In this document: in pieces, positions 19,638-28,519 of the stretch
Numbering within the stretch: the stretch's first letter is position 1
How the letters are laid out: each line of letters starts with the position of its first letter
Assembly (NCBI RefSeq): GCF_018499505.1
Contig: NZ_JAHDAC010000003.1
Span: 124,001 to 188,000, forward strand
Direction: 5' to 3'
DNA from: Streptococcus parasanguinis
GTDB lineage: Bacteria; Bacillota; Bacilli; Lactobacillales; Streptococcaceae
Length of the DNA: 64,000 nt
The notes under the pieces: generated by a model
The model's input: the letters and a program-made list of their open reading frames with translations, nothing else
What the model was told of the DNA's origin: nothing
The model's database searches: none
Translations under genes and position numbers: made by a program

Positions 19638-20551
19638 GTTTTACGGTTCGTGTCAAAGAAGAATTATTGTCTCTCAAGCGATTTGAAAAGAGTGAATTGG
19701 CTGCCATTATCAAGATGTCTGGAAGTCTTGGGATTTCAATGGGGGGCTTGACGCTCTCGGTAACAACAGAAAATGCCAAGATTGCCCGCCATATCTATGA
19801 ATTGTTGCATCATTTCTACGGGGCTAAATCGGATATTCGCCACCACCAAAAAACCAATTTGAAAAAAAATCGTGTCTATACAGTATTCTTGGATGAAAAG
19901 GTGGAAGAGATTCTAGCTGACTTGCATTTGGCAGATGCCTTTTTTGGGATTGAGACAGGCATTGATGCCAGTGTTTTAGAAGATGAAGCAGCTAGTCGTG
20001 CTTATCTTCGGGGGGCCTTTCTGTCGAGTGGTTCCATCAAGGATCCTGAAAAAGGAAAGTACCAACTGGAAATTCATTCTGTTTATACAGACCACGCGGA
20101 AGGAATTGCCCTTCTCATGCAAGGATTTTTACTAGATGCGAAAACCATCGAGCGGAAAAAAGGAGTGGTGACCTATCTGCAACGAGCGGAAGATATTATT
20201 GATTTTCTCATTGTGGTAGAGGCCATGCAAGCTATGCAGGAATTTGAGTCTATCAAGGTCATGAGAGAGACGCGCAATGACCTCAATCGGGCCAATAATG
20301 CCGAGATGGCCAATATCCAGCGAACAGTCACAGCTAGCATGAAAACCATTAATAATATCAGTAAAATTGTCGATACGGTCGGTCTAGGAAGTTTACCAAG
20401 TGACCTGCAAGAAGTTGCTTATATTCGGATGAACCATCCAGATTATTCCATTCAGCAGATCGCCGATAGTTTGCAACAACCTATTTCAAAAAGCGGTGTT
20501 AATCACCGTTTGCGTAAGATCAATAAGATCGCAGACGATTTAGACAAATAA
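19634..20551 (+). CDS. whiA: DNA-binding protein WhiA
   Basis: 305 residues: N-terminal degenerate LAGLIDADG homing-endonuclease-like domain ([26 protein letters not shown]) and C-terminal helix-turn-helix (about 220-300, [14 protein letters not shown]). WhiA affects cell division and chromosome segregation in Gram-positives. Last gene of the operon; a weak hairpin AAAGGCC/GGCCTTT follows. Confidence 0.93.
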   Translation: MSFTVRVKEELLSLKRFEKSELAAIIKMSGSLGISMGGLTLSVTTENAKIARHIYELLHHFYGAKSDIRHHQKTNLKKNRVYTVFLDEKVEEILADLHLADAFFGIETGIDASVLEDEAASRAYLRGAFLSSGSIKDPEKGKYQLEIHSVYTDHAEGIALLMQGFLLDAKTIERKKGVVTYLQRAEDIIDFLIVVEAMQAMQEFESIKVMRETRNDLNRANNAEMANIQRTVTASMKTINNISKIVDTVGLGSLPSDLQEVAYIRMNHPDYSIQQIADSLQQPISKSGVNHRLRKINKIADDLDK

Positions 20552-20592
20552 AAAAGGCCAAAGGCCTTTCATAATGAGGATAAAGTCTTTTT

Positions 20593-20731
20593 AAAAACTT
20601 TCCTTTGGTGAGTACGGACGTCAGCGAACTTCATAGAAGTTCCATGACTTAGTTTTGAGCCTAATGTCTCAAAACTCCCGAGTGCCTGAAACGTATTGTT
20701 TCAGGCACTTTTCTCACAGCGGAAAGTTTTT
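20593..20731 (+). repeat. family A structured repeat, copy A1
   Basis: 139-bp element with complementary ends AAAAACTTTCC / GGAAAGTTTTT. Internal hairpins: GAACTTC/GAAGTTC (20626-20642), GTTTTGAG/CTCAAAAC (20652-20675) and AGTGCCTGAAAC/GTTTCAGGCACT (20681-20709, 12 bp, followed by TTTT). It occupies most of the 290-base gap between the convergent whiA and the reductase gene and is the same family as the elements at 41.2, 44.0 and 58.4 kb. Two similar GGCC-type hairpins (20551 and 20820) flank it. Confidence 0.8.
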
Positions 20732-20817
20732 GTATTTTCTTGATTCATACTATAAATAGGAACTCATTTTTACTTCTTTGCAGAATCGATTAACTTAAAA
20801 TAGTTTGACTTCAATTT

Positions 20818-20841
20818 AAAAAGGGCCAAAGGCCTTTTTTA
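20818..20841 (-). terminator. terminator of the reductase gene
   Basis: AAGGCC/GGCCCTT stem with A/T runs on both sides, just after the minus-strand stop. Confidence 0.65.
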
Positions 20842-21810
20842 TTATAAACTGGTTGAGTGCGTTGGTTGGACTTTTTTATCTGGATAGATGTAGTTGATGG
20901 CATTGTTTACAGCTGTTGGAGCTTCTCCCAGACCTGTAGCGATGAGATCGATCTTTCCTTCATAGAAGCAGCAGTCTCCACAGGCATAAATTCCAGGAAG
21001 GCTGGTTTCTTGTTTTTGGTTGACCTTGATTTTATGGCGTTGCAATTCTACACCCCATTCTTTCAAGTTTCCGATTGAAGATTTAAAGCCATAGTTGACA
21101 AATAAGTGATCAATCGGGATGTGTTCAGTTTCATCGGATTTAACTTTTGTGATTTCAAGATGAGTGGCATGACCATTTTCTCCAATCAAGAGACTAGGGA
21201 CAAATGGTGTTTTGATGCTGACAGAAGATTGCTTGAGTTCTTCTACACTGTGTTCTAGGGCACGGAAGTTGTCCCGACGGTGAACGATTGTAGTTGGAGC
21301 AATCTTGTCAAAAGCAAGAGCCCAGTCCACAGCAGAGTCCCCACCACCAAGGACGGTCACTTGCTGTCCTTCATATTGCTGGATATTTGAAACATGGTAA
21401 TGGACATTATCGAAGTCTTCAGCCCCCTCGATATCAAGAGCACGTGGCTTAAAGGCACCGCCACCCATGGCAATGATGACGGCTTTAGACTGATGCACTT
21501 GGCGAGAAGTAGTGATAATGAAGAGGTCGCCCTCTTTTTGAATATCCTCTACAGTTTCATTGAGGAAGATCGGTGTATCGAATCGTTTGACTTGCTCGAT
21601 CAAGCGGTTGCTCAATTCTTCACCTGTTAAATTGGTAAATCCGGGTACATCGAGGATACTTTTTTCTGGATAGAGAATGGCTGGTTGTCCTCCAAGTTGA
21701 GGTAAGGAATCAATCAGTTTGACTTTAACTTGGCGCATATTGCCATAAAAAGCAGCAAACAGACCAACTGGTCCGCCCCCAACAATCGTAATATCATAAA
21801 TTTCTGACAT
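20842..21810 (-). CDS. ferredoxin/flavodoxin--NADP reductase, TrxR-like (YumC type)
   Basis: 322-residue flavoprotein with an FAD-binding N-terminal GGGPVGLFAAFYG and an NADPH-binding GGGDSAVDWA in the middle. It lacks the CxxC redox pair of thioredoxin reductase, which marks the FNR2/YumC subgroup. These enzymes move electrons between NADPH and ferredoxin or flavodoxin. A GGAGA site precedes the start. Monocistronic. Confidence 0.9.
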   Translation of the reverse strand: MSEIYDITIVGGGPVGLFAAFYGNMRQVKVKLIDSLPQLGGQPAILYPEKSILDVPGFTNLTGEELSNRLIEQVKRFDTPIFLNETVEDIQKEGDLFIITTSRQVHQSKAVIIAMGGGAFKPRALDIEGAEDFDNVHYHVSNIQQYEGQQVTVLGGGDSAVDWALAFDKIAPTTIVHRRDNFRALEHSVEELKQSSVSIKTPFVPSLLIGENGHATHLEITKVKSDETEHIPIDHLFVNYGFKSSIGNLKEWGVELQRHKIKVNQKQETSLPGIYACGDCCFYEGKIDLIATGLGEAPTAVNNAINYIYPDKKVQPTHSTSL

Positions 21811-21925
21811 GGTATCTCCTTCAGGGTTTTCTTTGTTTCCATTGTATCATAAAATAGGAAGAATGAAAAAGTCGGAAAAAGAAATAGCATGAAGGCTAGG
21901 AAGGCTAGAAAAGTTTCAAAAGATC

Positions 21926-21954
21926 TTGACAGCCCCTTTAAAGTGTGATAAAAT
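21926..21954 (+). promoter_or_regulatory. strong sigma-A promoter of rpsU
   Basis: TTGACA (21926-21931), 17-base spacer, TAAAAT (21949-21954), with TG at the extended -10 position. Confidence 0.8.
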
Positions 21955-21988
21955 AATTAAGATTTTAGGCTTGAAGGGAGTGAAAAAT

Positions 21989-22165
21989 ATGTCAAAAACA
22001 GTAGTACGTAAGAATGAATCTCTTGACGATGCTCTTCGTCGTTTCAAACGTGCGGTTACTAAAGCTGGTACTCTTCAAGAAACACGCAAACGTGAATTCT
22101 ATGAAAAACCTTCTGTAAAACGTAAACGTAAATCAGAAGCAGCTCGTAAACGTAAAAAATTCTAA
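21989..22165 (+). CDS. rpsU: 30S ribosomal protein S21
   Basis: 58-residue, very basic protein [19 protein letters not shown]...KRKKF, normal for bS21. The start is ATG 21989, after GAAGGGAG; an in-frame upstream extension would begin at the promoter. S21 supports initiation on leadered mRNAs; rpsU is a classical neighbour of dnaG-rpoD. Confidence 0.97.
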
Positions 22166-22175
22166 TTGAATACAG

Positions 22176-22198
22176 AAACAGACTTCGGTCTGTTTTTT
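22176..22198 (+). terminator. terminator of rpsU
   Basis: AAACAGAC-TTCG-GTCTGTTT with T run. Confidence 0.88.
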
Positions 22199-22223
22199 GT
22201 TTTTTCTCATCCATCAAAGACAA

Positions 22224-22256
22224 AAAAACGACCTTCTAACTAGAAGATCGGATCTT
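22224..22256 (-). terminator. terminator of mscL
   Basis: On the minus strand GATCTTCT-AGTT-AGAAGGTC followed by GTTTTTTT. Confidence 0.8.
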
Positions 22257-22265
22257 TTTATCTGA

Positions 22266-22646
22266 TTATTTGTTTGCAAGCAAGTCGCGGATTTCAGCAA
22301 GCAACTCTTCTTGAGTAGGAGCTGGAGCTTCTTCTTCGACAGCTTCTTCTTTTTTACCAAGGTTTTGTGCTTTTTCAGCAGCTTTAACGATAAAGAAGAG
22401 AACAGTTCCAATAACGATAAAGTTGATTACTGCGCTCAAGAAGCTACCGTAAGCAACACCGTTCCATGACAATTCGGCGATTTTATCAACACCAGCAGCT
22501 TTCAAAGCTGGGTTCAAAATAAGTGGTGTGATGATATCGTTAACAAGTGATGTCACGATGGCACCAAATGCAGCCCCGATAATCACTGCAACAGCAAGGT
22601 CAACAACGTTTCCACGAAGGAGGAAAGCTTTCAATTCTTTTAACAT
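22266..22646 (-). CDS. mscL: large-conductance mechanosensitive channel MscL
   Basis: 126-residue homopentameric channel subunit that releases solutes on hypo-osmotic shock. Two membrane segments: TM1 with the glycine-rich gate (VVDLAVAVIIGAAFGAIV) and TM2 (FLSAVINFIVIGTVLFFIV). A C-terminal helical bundle is acidic (EEEAPAPTQEEL). Confidence 0.96.
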   Translation of the reverse strand: MLKELKAFLLRGNVVDLAVAVIIGAAFGAIVTSLVNDIITPLILNPALKAAGVDKIAELSWNGVAYGSFLSAVINFIVIGTVLFFIVKAAEKAQNLGKKEEAVEEEAPAPTQEELLAEIRDLLANK

Positions 22647-22861
22647 ATCCTATATATGTCCTTTCATAATAATTTTTTACTGTGATAGTATAACGGAAAA
22701 ATATGCGACTGACAAGAAATATGCCCAATTTTTTTAAAATTAGTGATAAAGGTTGAAAATCTTTTCTTTTCTGTGTGAAATTGGTAGGAAAAAATTTACT
22801 TTTACTAACTTTTAGTATAAAATATAAAGTGATAATCTATGGTAAAATGGAGGCACTGTTT

Positions 22862-24640
22862 ATGGTTGATAAAGAGCTGATTGCAGAAATTAAAAACAGT
22901 GTAAACATTGTTGAAGTCATTGGAGAAGTTGTTTCTTTGACCAAGGCTGGCCGTAATTTTTTAGGCCTCTGTCCTTTTCATGGTGAAAAGACTCCTTCCT
23001 TTAATGTCGTTGAAGACAAGCAGTTTTACCATTGTTTCGGATGTGGTCGCTCTGGAGATGTCTTTAAGTTTATTGAGGACTACCGTGGAGTTGCCTTTAT
23101 GGATGCGGTCCAGATTGTAGCAGACAAGGCTGGCATTGCACTTCAGTACCAGGCAAGACCTGCCCAACCAGCGTCTGTCAATCCAAACCAAGAACTTTAT
23201 GAGATTCATCAGGAAGCTAGTAAGTTTTATCAGGCGATTTTGATGACGACCAAGATGGGGGAAGAAGCGCGACACTATCTGTATGAACGTGGTCTGACCG
23301 ATGAAGTGATCCGACATTTTCAATTGGGCTTAGCACCTGCAGAAGGAAATTACCTCTATCGCAATCTCTCTGAGAAATTCTCCGAGAAAGTCATTGCCGA
23401 TTCAGGTTTGTTTACAATCTCAGATGCAGGAACGGTTTTTGATGCTTTTCAGGATCGGATCATGTTTCCCCTGACGGATGATAGTGGACGTGTCATTGCC
23501 TTTTCTGGTAGGTTGTGGAAAATGACGGAGGATGGCAGTCATCAAGCCAAGTACAAGAATAGTCGCAGTACGCGATTGTTTAATAAAAGTTATGAACTCT
23601 ATCATTTGGATCAAGCCAAGACGAGCGCAAAAAAGCAACATGAAATGTATATCATGGAAGGCTTTATGGATGTCATTGCGGCATATCGAGCTGGAATTGA
23701 AAATGCGGTCGCCTCTATGGGGACAGCCTTGACACCAGAGCATGTCCAGCACCTGTCTCATTTTACCAAAAAGGTCATCTTGACCTATGATGGGGATAAG
23801 GCAGGACTTGAAGCAACAGCTAAGGCCTTAGATGTCTTGCAGGATCTGGAGTTAGAGATCGTCCGTATCCCTGATCAGATGGACCCCGATGAGTACCTCA
23901 AAAAGACGTCCCCAGAAGATCTAGCTACCCTCTTGAAGAATTCTCGGATCAGTAAGGTTGAATTCTTGATGCACTACTGGAAACCCCAGTATATTGAAAA
24001 CTTGCAAGCGCAAATTGAGTTTGTCGAAAAGCTGGCACCGATGATCGCCCAGACGCGCTCCATTACAGCGCAAAACACTTATATTTATAAGTTGGCCGAT
24101 TTATTGCCGGACTTTGATTACTTGCAGATCGAGCAGATTGTCAATAATAGTCGTTTGCAACAACGGCAGGAGGCTCAAAGTGGTGGACGATCTAAAACAT
24201 CGCATTTTTCAGTGGAGCTCTTGCCGAATCGTGGGATGACGCGCTTGATCAAGGCGGAAAATCATTTATTAAGTAGGATGAAAGATTTTCCAATGGTCCT
24301 CAATGATTACCGGTTGCGACCTGATTTTGCCTTCGACACGCCGGAGTTACAGATCTTGTATCAATTGCTCTGTCAAAATGGAGAAGTCACCTCTCAGGAT
24401 TTATCTGAGCAGCCTGAAGGGGTCCAGCACGCCTGGTACCGCATGTTAGAAGAAGATTTACCAGATGAGATAGCAGATGGTGAGTTAGAAGAAGTAGAAG
24501 AAACAAGGAATCGTGAGCTTCTTCGCAAAGAAAGTCAACAAATTGGAAATAAAGTGAAGGAAGCTTCCTCAATAGGGGATGCAGAAAAAGCTTTATTGGA
24601 ACTCGAGCGTTTAATCGCTCAAAAAAGAAGAATGGAGTAA
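22862..24640 (+). CDS. dnaG: DNA primase DnaG
   Basis: Start set at ATG 22862, with GGAGG eight bases upstream; longer in-frame versions have no ribosome site. 592 residues: N-terminal zinc finger (Cys37, His40, Cys58, Cys61), the RNA polymerase core with TOPRIM acidic residues ([17 protein letters not shown]), and a C-terminal DnaB-binding helical domain. It makes primers for lagging-strand synthesis. Three bases separate it from rpoD. Confidence 0.96.
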   Translation: MVDKELIAEIKNSVNIVEVIGEVVSLTKAGRNFLGLCPFHGEKTPSFNVVEDKQFYHCFGCGRSGDVFKFIEDYRGVAFMDAVQIVADKAGIALQYQARPAQPASVNPNQELYEIHQEASKFYQAILMTTKMGEEARHYLYERGLTDEVIRHFQLGLAPAEGNYLYRNLSEKFSEKVIADSGLFTISDAGTVFDAFQDRIMFPLTDDSGRVIAFSGRLWKMTEDGSHQAKYKNSRSTRLFNKSYELYHLDQAKTSAKKQHEMYIMEGFMDVIAAYRAGIENAVASMGTALTPEHVQHLSHFTKKVILTYDGDKAGLEATAKALDVLQDLELEIVRIPDQMDPDEYLKKTSPEDLATLLKNSRISKVEFLMHYWKPQYIENLQAQIEFVEKLAPMIAQTRSITAQNTYIYKLADLLPDFDYLQIEQIVNNSRLQQRQEAQSGGRSKTSHFSVELLPNRGMTRLIKAENHLLSRMKDFPMVLNDYRLRPDFAFDTPELQILYQLLCQNGEVTSQDLSEQPEGVQHAWYRMLEEDLPDEIADGELEEVEETRNRELLRKESQQIGNKVKEASSIGDAEKALLELERLIAQKRRME

Positions 24641-24642
24641 GA

Positions 24643-25752
24643 ATGGCTAAAGAACAAAAAGATATTACAACATTGGACGTTCAAATTGCAGAATTTATTC
24701 GCAGCCACAAGAAAAGCGGAACTGCAACAGATGATGAAATTAATGACCAATTGGTTATTCCATTCACGCTAGATGCAGATGGGATTGAAGATCTTTTGCA
24801 ACGCATTCAAGATGCAGGGATTTCGATCACTGATAAAGATGGCAATCCAAGTGCGCGTGTGTTGAACAATGAGGAAGAGCCAGAGTTGTCAGATGAGGAA
24901 TTGCTTGGAAGCAACTCTGCTAAGGTCAATGACCCGGTACGGATGTACTTGAAAGAAATTGGGGTTGTTCCTCTTTTGACCAATGAAGAAGAACAAGAAT
25001 TGGCTATCTTGGTGGAACAAGGTGACTTGGAAGCTAAGCAACGTCTAGCAGAAGCCAACCTTCGTTTGGTTGTATCCATTGCGAAACGTTACGTTGGTCG
25101 TGGAATGCAATTTTTGGATTTGATCCAAGAAGGAAACATGGGCTTGATGAAGGCGGTTGATAAGTTTGACTATACCAAAGGGTTCAAGTTCTCTACCTAT
25201 GCTACTTGGTGGATCCGTCAGGCCATCACTCGTGCCATTGCAGACCAAGCCCGTACCATTCGGATCCCTGTTCACATGGTGGAAACCATTAACAAGTTGG
25301 TTCGTGAACAACGCAATCTCTTGCAAGAATTGGGACAAGACCCAACACCAGAACAAATCGCTGAACGTATGGATATGACACCAGACAAGGTGCGTGAAAT
25401 CTTGAAGATTGCGCAAGAGCCTGTTTCTCTTGAAACTCCAATCGGGGAAGAAGACGATAGCCATTTGGGCGATTTTATCGAAGATGAAGTGATTGAAAAT
25501 CCAGTAGACTACACCACTCGTGTGGTACTACGCGAACAATTGGATGAAGTCCTCGATACTTTGACAGATCGAGAAGAAAATGTTTTGCGTCTTCGTTTTG
25601 GTCTCGATGATGGAAAAATGCGTACTTTGGAAGATGTGGGGAAAGTCTTCAACGTGACCCGTGAACGGATCCGTCAGATCGAAGCCAAAGCCCTCCGCAA
25701 ACTCCGCCACCCAAGCAGAAGCAAACCATTGCGTGACTTTATAGAGGATTAA
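24643..25752 (+). CDS. rpoD: primary sigma factor RpoD (SigA)
   Basis: 369-residue housekeeping sigma factor. Region 1.1 is short; region 2 carries [19 protein letters not shown] and [13 protein letters not shown] (-10 recognition); region 4 helix-turn-helix is [19 protein letters not shown] (-35 recognition). Co-transcribed with dnaG. Confidence 0.97.
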   Translation: MAKEQKDITTLDVQIAEFIRSHKKSGTATDDEINDQLVIPFTLDADGIEDLLQRIQDAGISITDKDGNPSARVLNNEEEPELSDEELLGSNSAKVNDPVRMYLKEIGVVPLLTNEEEQELAILVEQGDLEAKQRLAEANLRLVVSIAKRYVGRGMQFLDLIQEGNMGLMKAVDKFDYTKGFKFSTYATWWIRQAITRAIADQARTIRIPVHMVETINKLVREQRNLLQELGQDPTPEQIAERMDMTPDKVREILKIAQEPVSLETPIGEEDDSHLGDFIEDEVIENPVDYTTRVVLREQLDEVLDTLTDREENVLRLRFGLDDGKMRTLEDVGKVFNVTRERIRQIEAKALRKLRHPSRSKPLRDFIED

Positions 25753-25774
25753 AAATGTCCAGTGGACATTTTTA
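25752..25774 (+). terminator. terminator of dnaG-rpoD, first of a tandem pair
   Basis: AAAAATGTCC/GGACATTTTT stem with T run starting at the rpoD stop. Confidence 0.85.
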
Positions 25775-25841
25775 ACCCGAGCCGAAAAATTCGGAAGCGA
25801 GGAAGGTCCTGCGGATCTTTTTAACCCGAGCCAAGAAATTC
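25769..25841 (+). repeat. direct repeat of terminator-tail sequence
   Basis: TTTTTAACCCGAGCC plus a GAAAAATTC-like end occurs at 25769-25792 and again at 25818-25841 (49 bases apart), each copy directly after a hairpin. Confidence 0.65.
25803..25822 (+). terminator. second tandem terminator after rpoD
   Basis: AAGGTCC-TGC-GGATCTT followed by TTT. Confidence 0.55.
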
Positions 25842-25874
25842 TATCGAGAGTAAAATAGCAAAAAAGGAAGTCAT

Positions 25875-26204
25875 ATGGCATATACAACTGAGCAAATTGA
25901 AGAAATTAAAAATAAAATCTTAAATGCTTTGGAAGAGGTAATCGATCCGGAGCTTGGGATTGACATTGTCAATTTAGGTCTTGTCTACGAGATCCATTTT
26001 GACGGTGAAACTGGAGCAACCATCATTGATATGACCCTAACCACCATGGGTTGTCCATTAGCGGACCTTCTGACAGATCAGATTCATGATGTTTTAGCAG
26101 AAGTAGAAGAAGTGACATCTGTGGATGTGAAGTTGGTCTGGTATCCAGCTTGGACGGTTGAAAAGATGAGCCGCTATGCGCGGATCGCACTTGGAATTAG
26201 TTAA
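25875..26204 (+). CDS. DUF59/MIP18-family metal-sulfur cluster assembly factor
   Basis: 109-residue cytosolic protein. The family motif EVIDPELGIDIVNLGLVYEI is followed by the Cys-containing TTMGCPLADLL, with Cys near residue 57. SufT-like relatives help mature Fe-S proteins. AAGGAAG site; monocistronic with its own long terminator. Confidence 0.88.
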   Translation: MAYTTEQIEEIKNKILNALEEVIDPELGIDIVNLGLVYEIHFDGETGATIIDMTLTTMGCPLADLLTDQIHDVLAEVEEVTSVDVKLVWYPAWTVEKMSRYARIALGIS

Positions 26205-26219
26205 AAATTCTATTCATCA

Positions 26220-26262
26220 AAACAAATCAGAGGTTGGGGTTTCCCTAACCTCTGATTTGTTT
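26220..26262 (+). terminator. long-stem terminator
   Basis: AAACAAATCAGAGGTT pairs over 16 bases with AACCTCTGATTTGTTT, with A and T runs at its base (bidirectional form). Confidence 0.8.
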
Positions 26263-26316
26263 ATTCCTATTTTTTGAACAAGCATTTACAAATTCTTAGC
26301 AAATTTTCAGATAAAG

Positions 26317-26345
26317 TTGCAATCATCAAGGGGACAAGGTATAAT
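26317..26345 (+). promoter_or_regulatory. sigma-A promoter of ABC exporter operon
   Basis: TTGCAA, 17-base spacer, TATAAT. Confidence 0.7.
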
Positions 26346-26374
26346 AGCATAAATAGAAAATAAAGGAGATTTAC

Positions 26375-27082
26375 ATGAATCAGTATCCTTTGGTCTACTT
26401 GGACCATGTGACAAAGAATTATGGGCATGAAGTTGCTCTCATGGATGTTAGTTTGAACATCCAACCTGGCCGTATTATTGGCCTTTTGGGTCCCAATGGT
26501 AGCGGGAAAACAACCATCATTAAATTGATCAATGGTTTGTTGCAACCAAGCCTTGGAAATATCTATATTCATGGGCAATTACCATCCCCAGCTTCTAAAA
26601 AAGTGGTTTCCTATTTGCCAGATACAACTTATCTGAATGAAAATATGAAAATTGTCGATGCTATTAGCTATTTCCAAGATTTTTATGCAGATTTTAATGT
26701 CCAACGAGCTTACCAATTGCTCAACGATTTGCATTTGCATCCAAATCAAAAATTGAACAGCCTTTCAAAAGGGAACAAGGAAAAAGTGCAATTGATTTTG
26801 GTAATGAGTCGTGAAGCTGACTTGTATGTTCTTGATGAACCAATCGGTGGGGTTGACCCAGCAGCGCGTGATTATATTTTGCGGACCATTATTCAAAACC
26901 GACGTCCAAATTCTTCTGTCTTGATTTCTACTCACTTGATTGCGGATATTGAACAAGTTTTGGATGAAGCGATTTTCATCAACCAAGGAAGAATCCTCTT
27001 GCATGAAAATACGACTGTTTTGCGCAATCAACACGGAAAATCTATCGATGAAATCTTCCGTGATCAATTCCGTGTTTATTAG
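26375..27082 (+). CDS. ABC transporter ATP-binding protein
   Basis: 235-residue ATPase with Walker A GPNGSGKTT (about 42-50), degenerate signature LSKGNKEKVQL and Walker B LYVLDEPIGGVDP. LSKG instead of LSGG resembles the YtrB/EcsA-type exporter ATPases. It pairs with the membrane protein that follows ten bases later. Substrate unknown. Confidence 0.88.
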   Translation: MNQYPLVYLDHVTKNYGHEVALMDVSLNIQPGRIIGLLGPNGSGKTTIIKLINGLLQPSLGNIYIHGQLPSPASKKVVSYLPDTTYLNENMKIVDAISYFQDFYADFNVQRAYQLLNDLHLHPNQKLNSLSKGNKEKVQLILVMSREADLYVLDEPIGGVDPAARDYILRTIIQNRRPNSSVLISTHLIADIEQVLDEAIFINQGRILLHENTTVLRNQHGKSIDEIFRDQFRVY

Positions 27083-27091
27083 GAGGACCTC

Positions 27092-27886
27092 ATGTTTGGT
27101 AAATTATTAAAATACGAATTTAAGTCAACAAGTAAATGGTATCTGTTGATTACTTTGATCGCACTAGGTTTGTCAGTGATTACAGGTGTTATCGGTGGAA
27201 GTGCTACAAACGGTTTTGTGAATATGGAAACCAATAGTATGCAAATGATTACGGGGACTCTTGGGATTCTTATTTTTGGAGGAGTCATAGGTCTTTATCT
27301 TAGTAACTACTATATTATTATCCGTCGTTTCTATTCCAACTTATACGGACGTGAAGGTTACTTGACCTGGACTCTTCCAGCTAGCTCACATGCGATTATT
27401 TTGTCTAAATTTGTGGGAGCTTTAGTAGCGAGTCTTTACTGCCTATTCCTTCTATTTTTGAGTGGTTTTATCACAATTATTGTGATGGGTGCTGTCATTG
27501 GACAAGACATCTCTCCTGTATTTAGTATTATCTCTGAGGCTTTTAGTCATTCTATTGCTTATTGGATTATCGTTTGGTGGATTTTTACCACAGCTTCAGG
27601 GATCTTCCTATTTTATGTATCGATCGCACTTGGCCAACTCTTCCAAAATCGTCGTGGATTTAAGGCTATTCTGTTTTTCTTTCTCTTGTGCATTGTTTTA
27701 AGTATCATCGGTACAGCAGTCAATCCATTAAAAGATTCATATGCTGTTGGGTCTGCATTGGTTTATGGAAATATTGATGAATTTGGACCTAACTTCATTC
27801 CAGGTCTTATCTATGAAGTCATCAAGATTGTTTCTATGTACTTCACCATTCACTATATCAGCAAGTACAAGTTGAATCTTCAATAA
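27092..27886 (+). CDS. ABC transporter permease
   Basis: 264-residue integral membrane protein with about six hydrophobic segments and an RFYSNLYGREGYLTWTLPAS cytoplasmic loop typical of ABC-2-type exporters of lactobacillales. TAGGAGG site. It forms an operon with the preceding ATPase. Confidence 0.85.
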   Translation: MFGKLLKYEFKSTSKWYLLITLIALGLSVITGVIGGSATNGFVNMETNSMQMITGTLGILIFGGVIGLYLSNYYIIIRRFYSNLYGREGYLTWTLPASSHAIILSKFVGALVASLYCLFLLFLSGFITIIVMGAVIGQDISPVFSIISEAFSHSIAYWIIVWWIFTTASGIFLFYVSIALGQLFQNRRGFKAILFFFLLCIVLSIIGTAVNPLKDSYAVGSALVYGNIDEFGPNFIPGLIYEVIKIVSMYFTIHYISKYKLNLQ

Positions 27887-27989
27887 GTACAGTAAATTGA
27901 GCAAGAAGCTTCCCAGTGGAAGCCTTCTTGTTCAATTTTTTTCTTTTGCATTTTTGGCTACATTTTGATATACTGATTGTATTCGTTTT

Positions 27990-28335
27990 GGGGTCGTTAC
28001 GGATTCGACAGGCATTATGAGGCATATTTTGCAACTCATCTAGCGGATGTAAAACGCCAGTTAAATATAACTGCAAAAAATAATAATTCTTACGCTTTAG
28101 CTGCCTAAACACCAGCAGGCGTGACCCGATTCGAATCGCTCGTGTTTGATGACAGGTCTTAATTTTAGCGAGATACGATCTAGCTTTGTCTAGGAGTTAG
28201 ATAAGAGATTGATAGACTCGCAGGTACAGGGCTTGAGTTATGTGTCGTGTAGCTGTTAAAATAAGACATAACCTATGGTTGTAGACAAGTATGCTGGCAG
28301 GTGTTTGGACGTGGGTTCGACTCCCACCGGCTCCA
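27990..28335 (+). ncRNA. ssrA: transfer-messenger RNA (SsrA)
   Basis: The 5' GGGGTCG pairs with 3' CGGCTCC to form the acceptor stem; the T arm GGGTTCGACTCCC and the family start TTACGGATTCGACAGG are present. The resume codon GCA at 28073 encodes AKNNNSYALAA, stop TAA at 28106-28108. CCA is not encoded. It rescues stalled ribosomes and marks the peptide for ClpXP. Confidence 0.97.
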
Positions 28336-28348
28336 TATTTTTATTCAT

Positions 28349-28436
28349 GGAAGATTACTCAAGAGGCTTAAGAGGCCGTGTTGGAAACGCGGTAGGCGTG
28401 TAAAAGCGTGCGTGGGTTCGAATCCCATGTCTTCCG
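28349..28436 (+). tRNA. tRNA-Ser (GGA)
   Basis: 88-base tRNA with a 7-bp acceptor stem GGAAGAT/GTCTTCC, anticodon loop TT-GGA-AA (anticodon 28383-28385), the long variable arm of class II tRNAs, and T arm GTGGGTTCGAATCCCAT. Discriminator G; CCA not encoded. It follows ssrA by 13 bases and may share its transcript. Confidence 0.96.
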
Positions 28437-28444
28437 TTGTTGAG

Positions 28445-28474
28445 ACATCATTGTGTAGCAGTGATGTTTTTTTG
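28445..28474 (+). terminator. terminator of ssrA-tRNA unit
   Basis: CATCATTG/CAGTGATG stem followed by seven T residues. Confidence 0.8.
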
Positions 28475-28519
28475 TACAAAAAAGAGTCCCAAAAATAGAC
28501 AAGTGAGGGAGGAGAAAAA

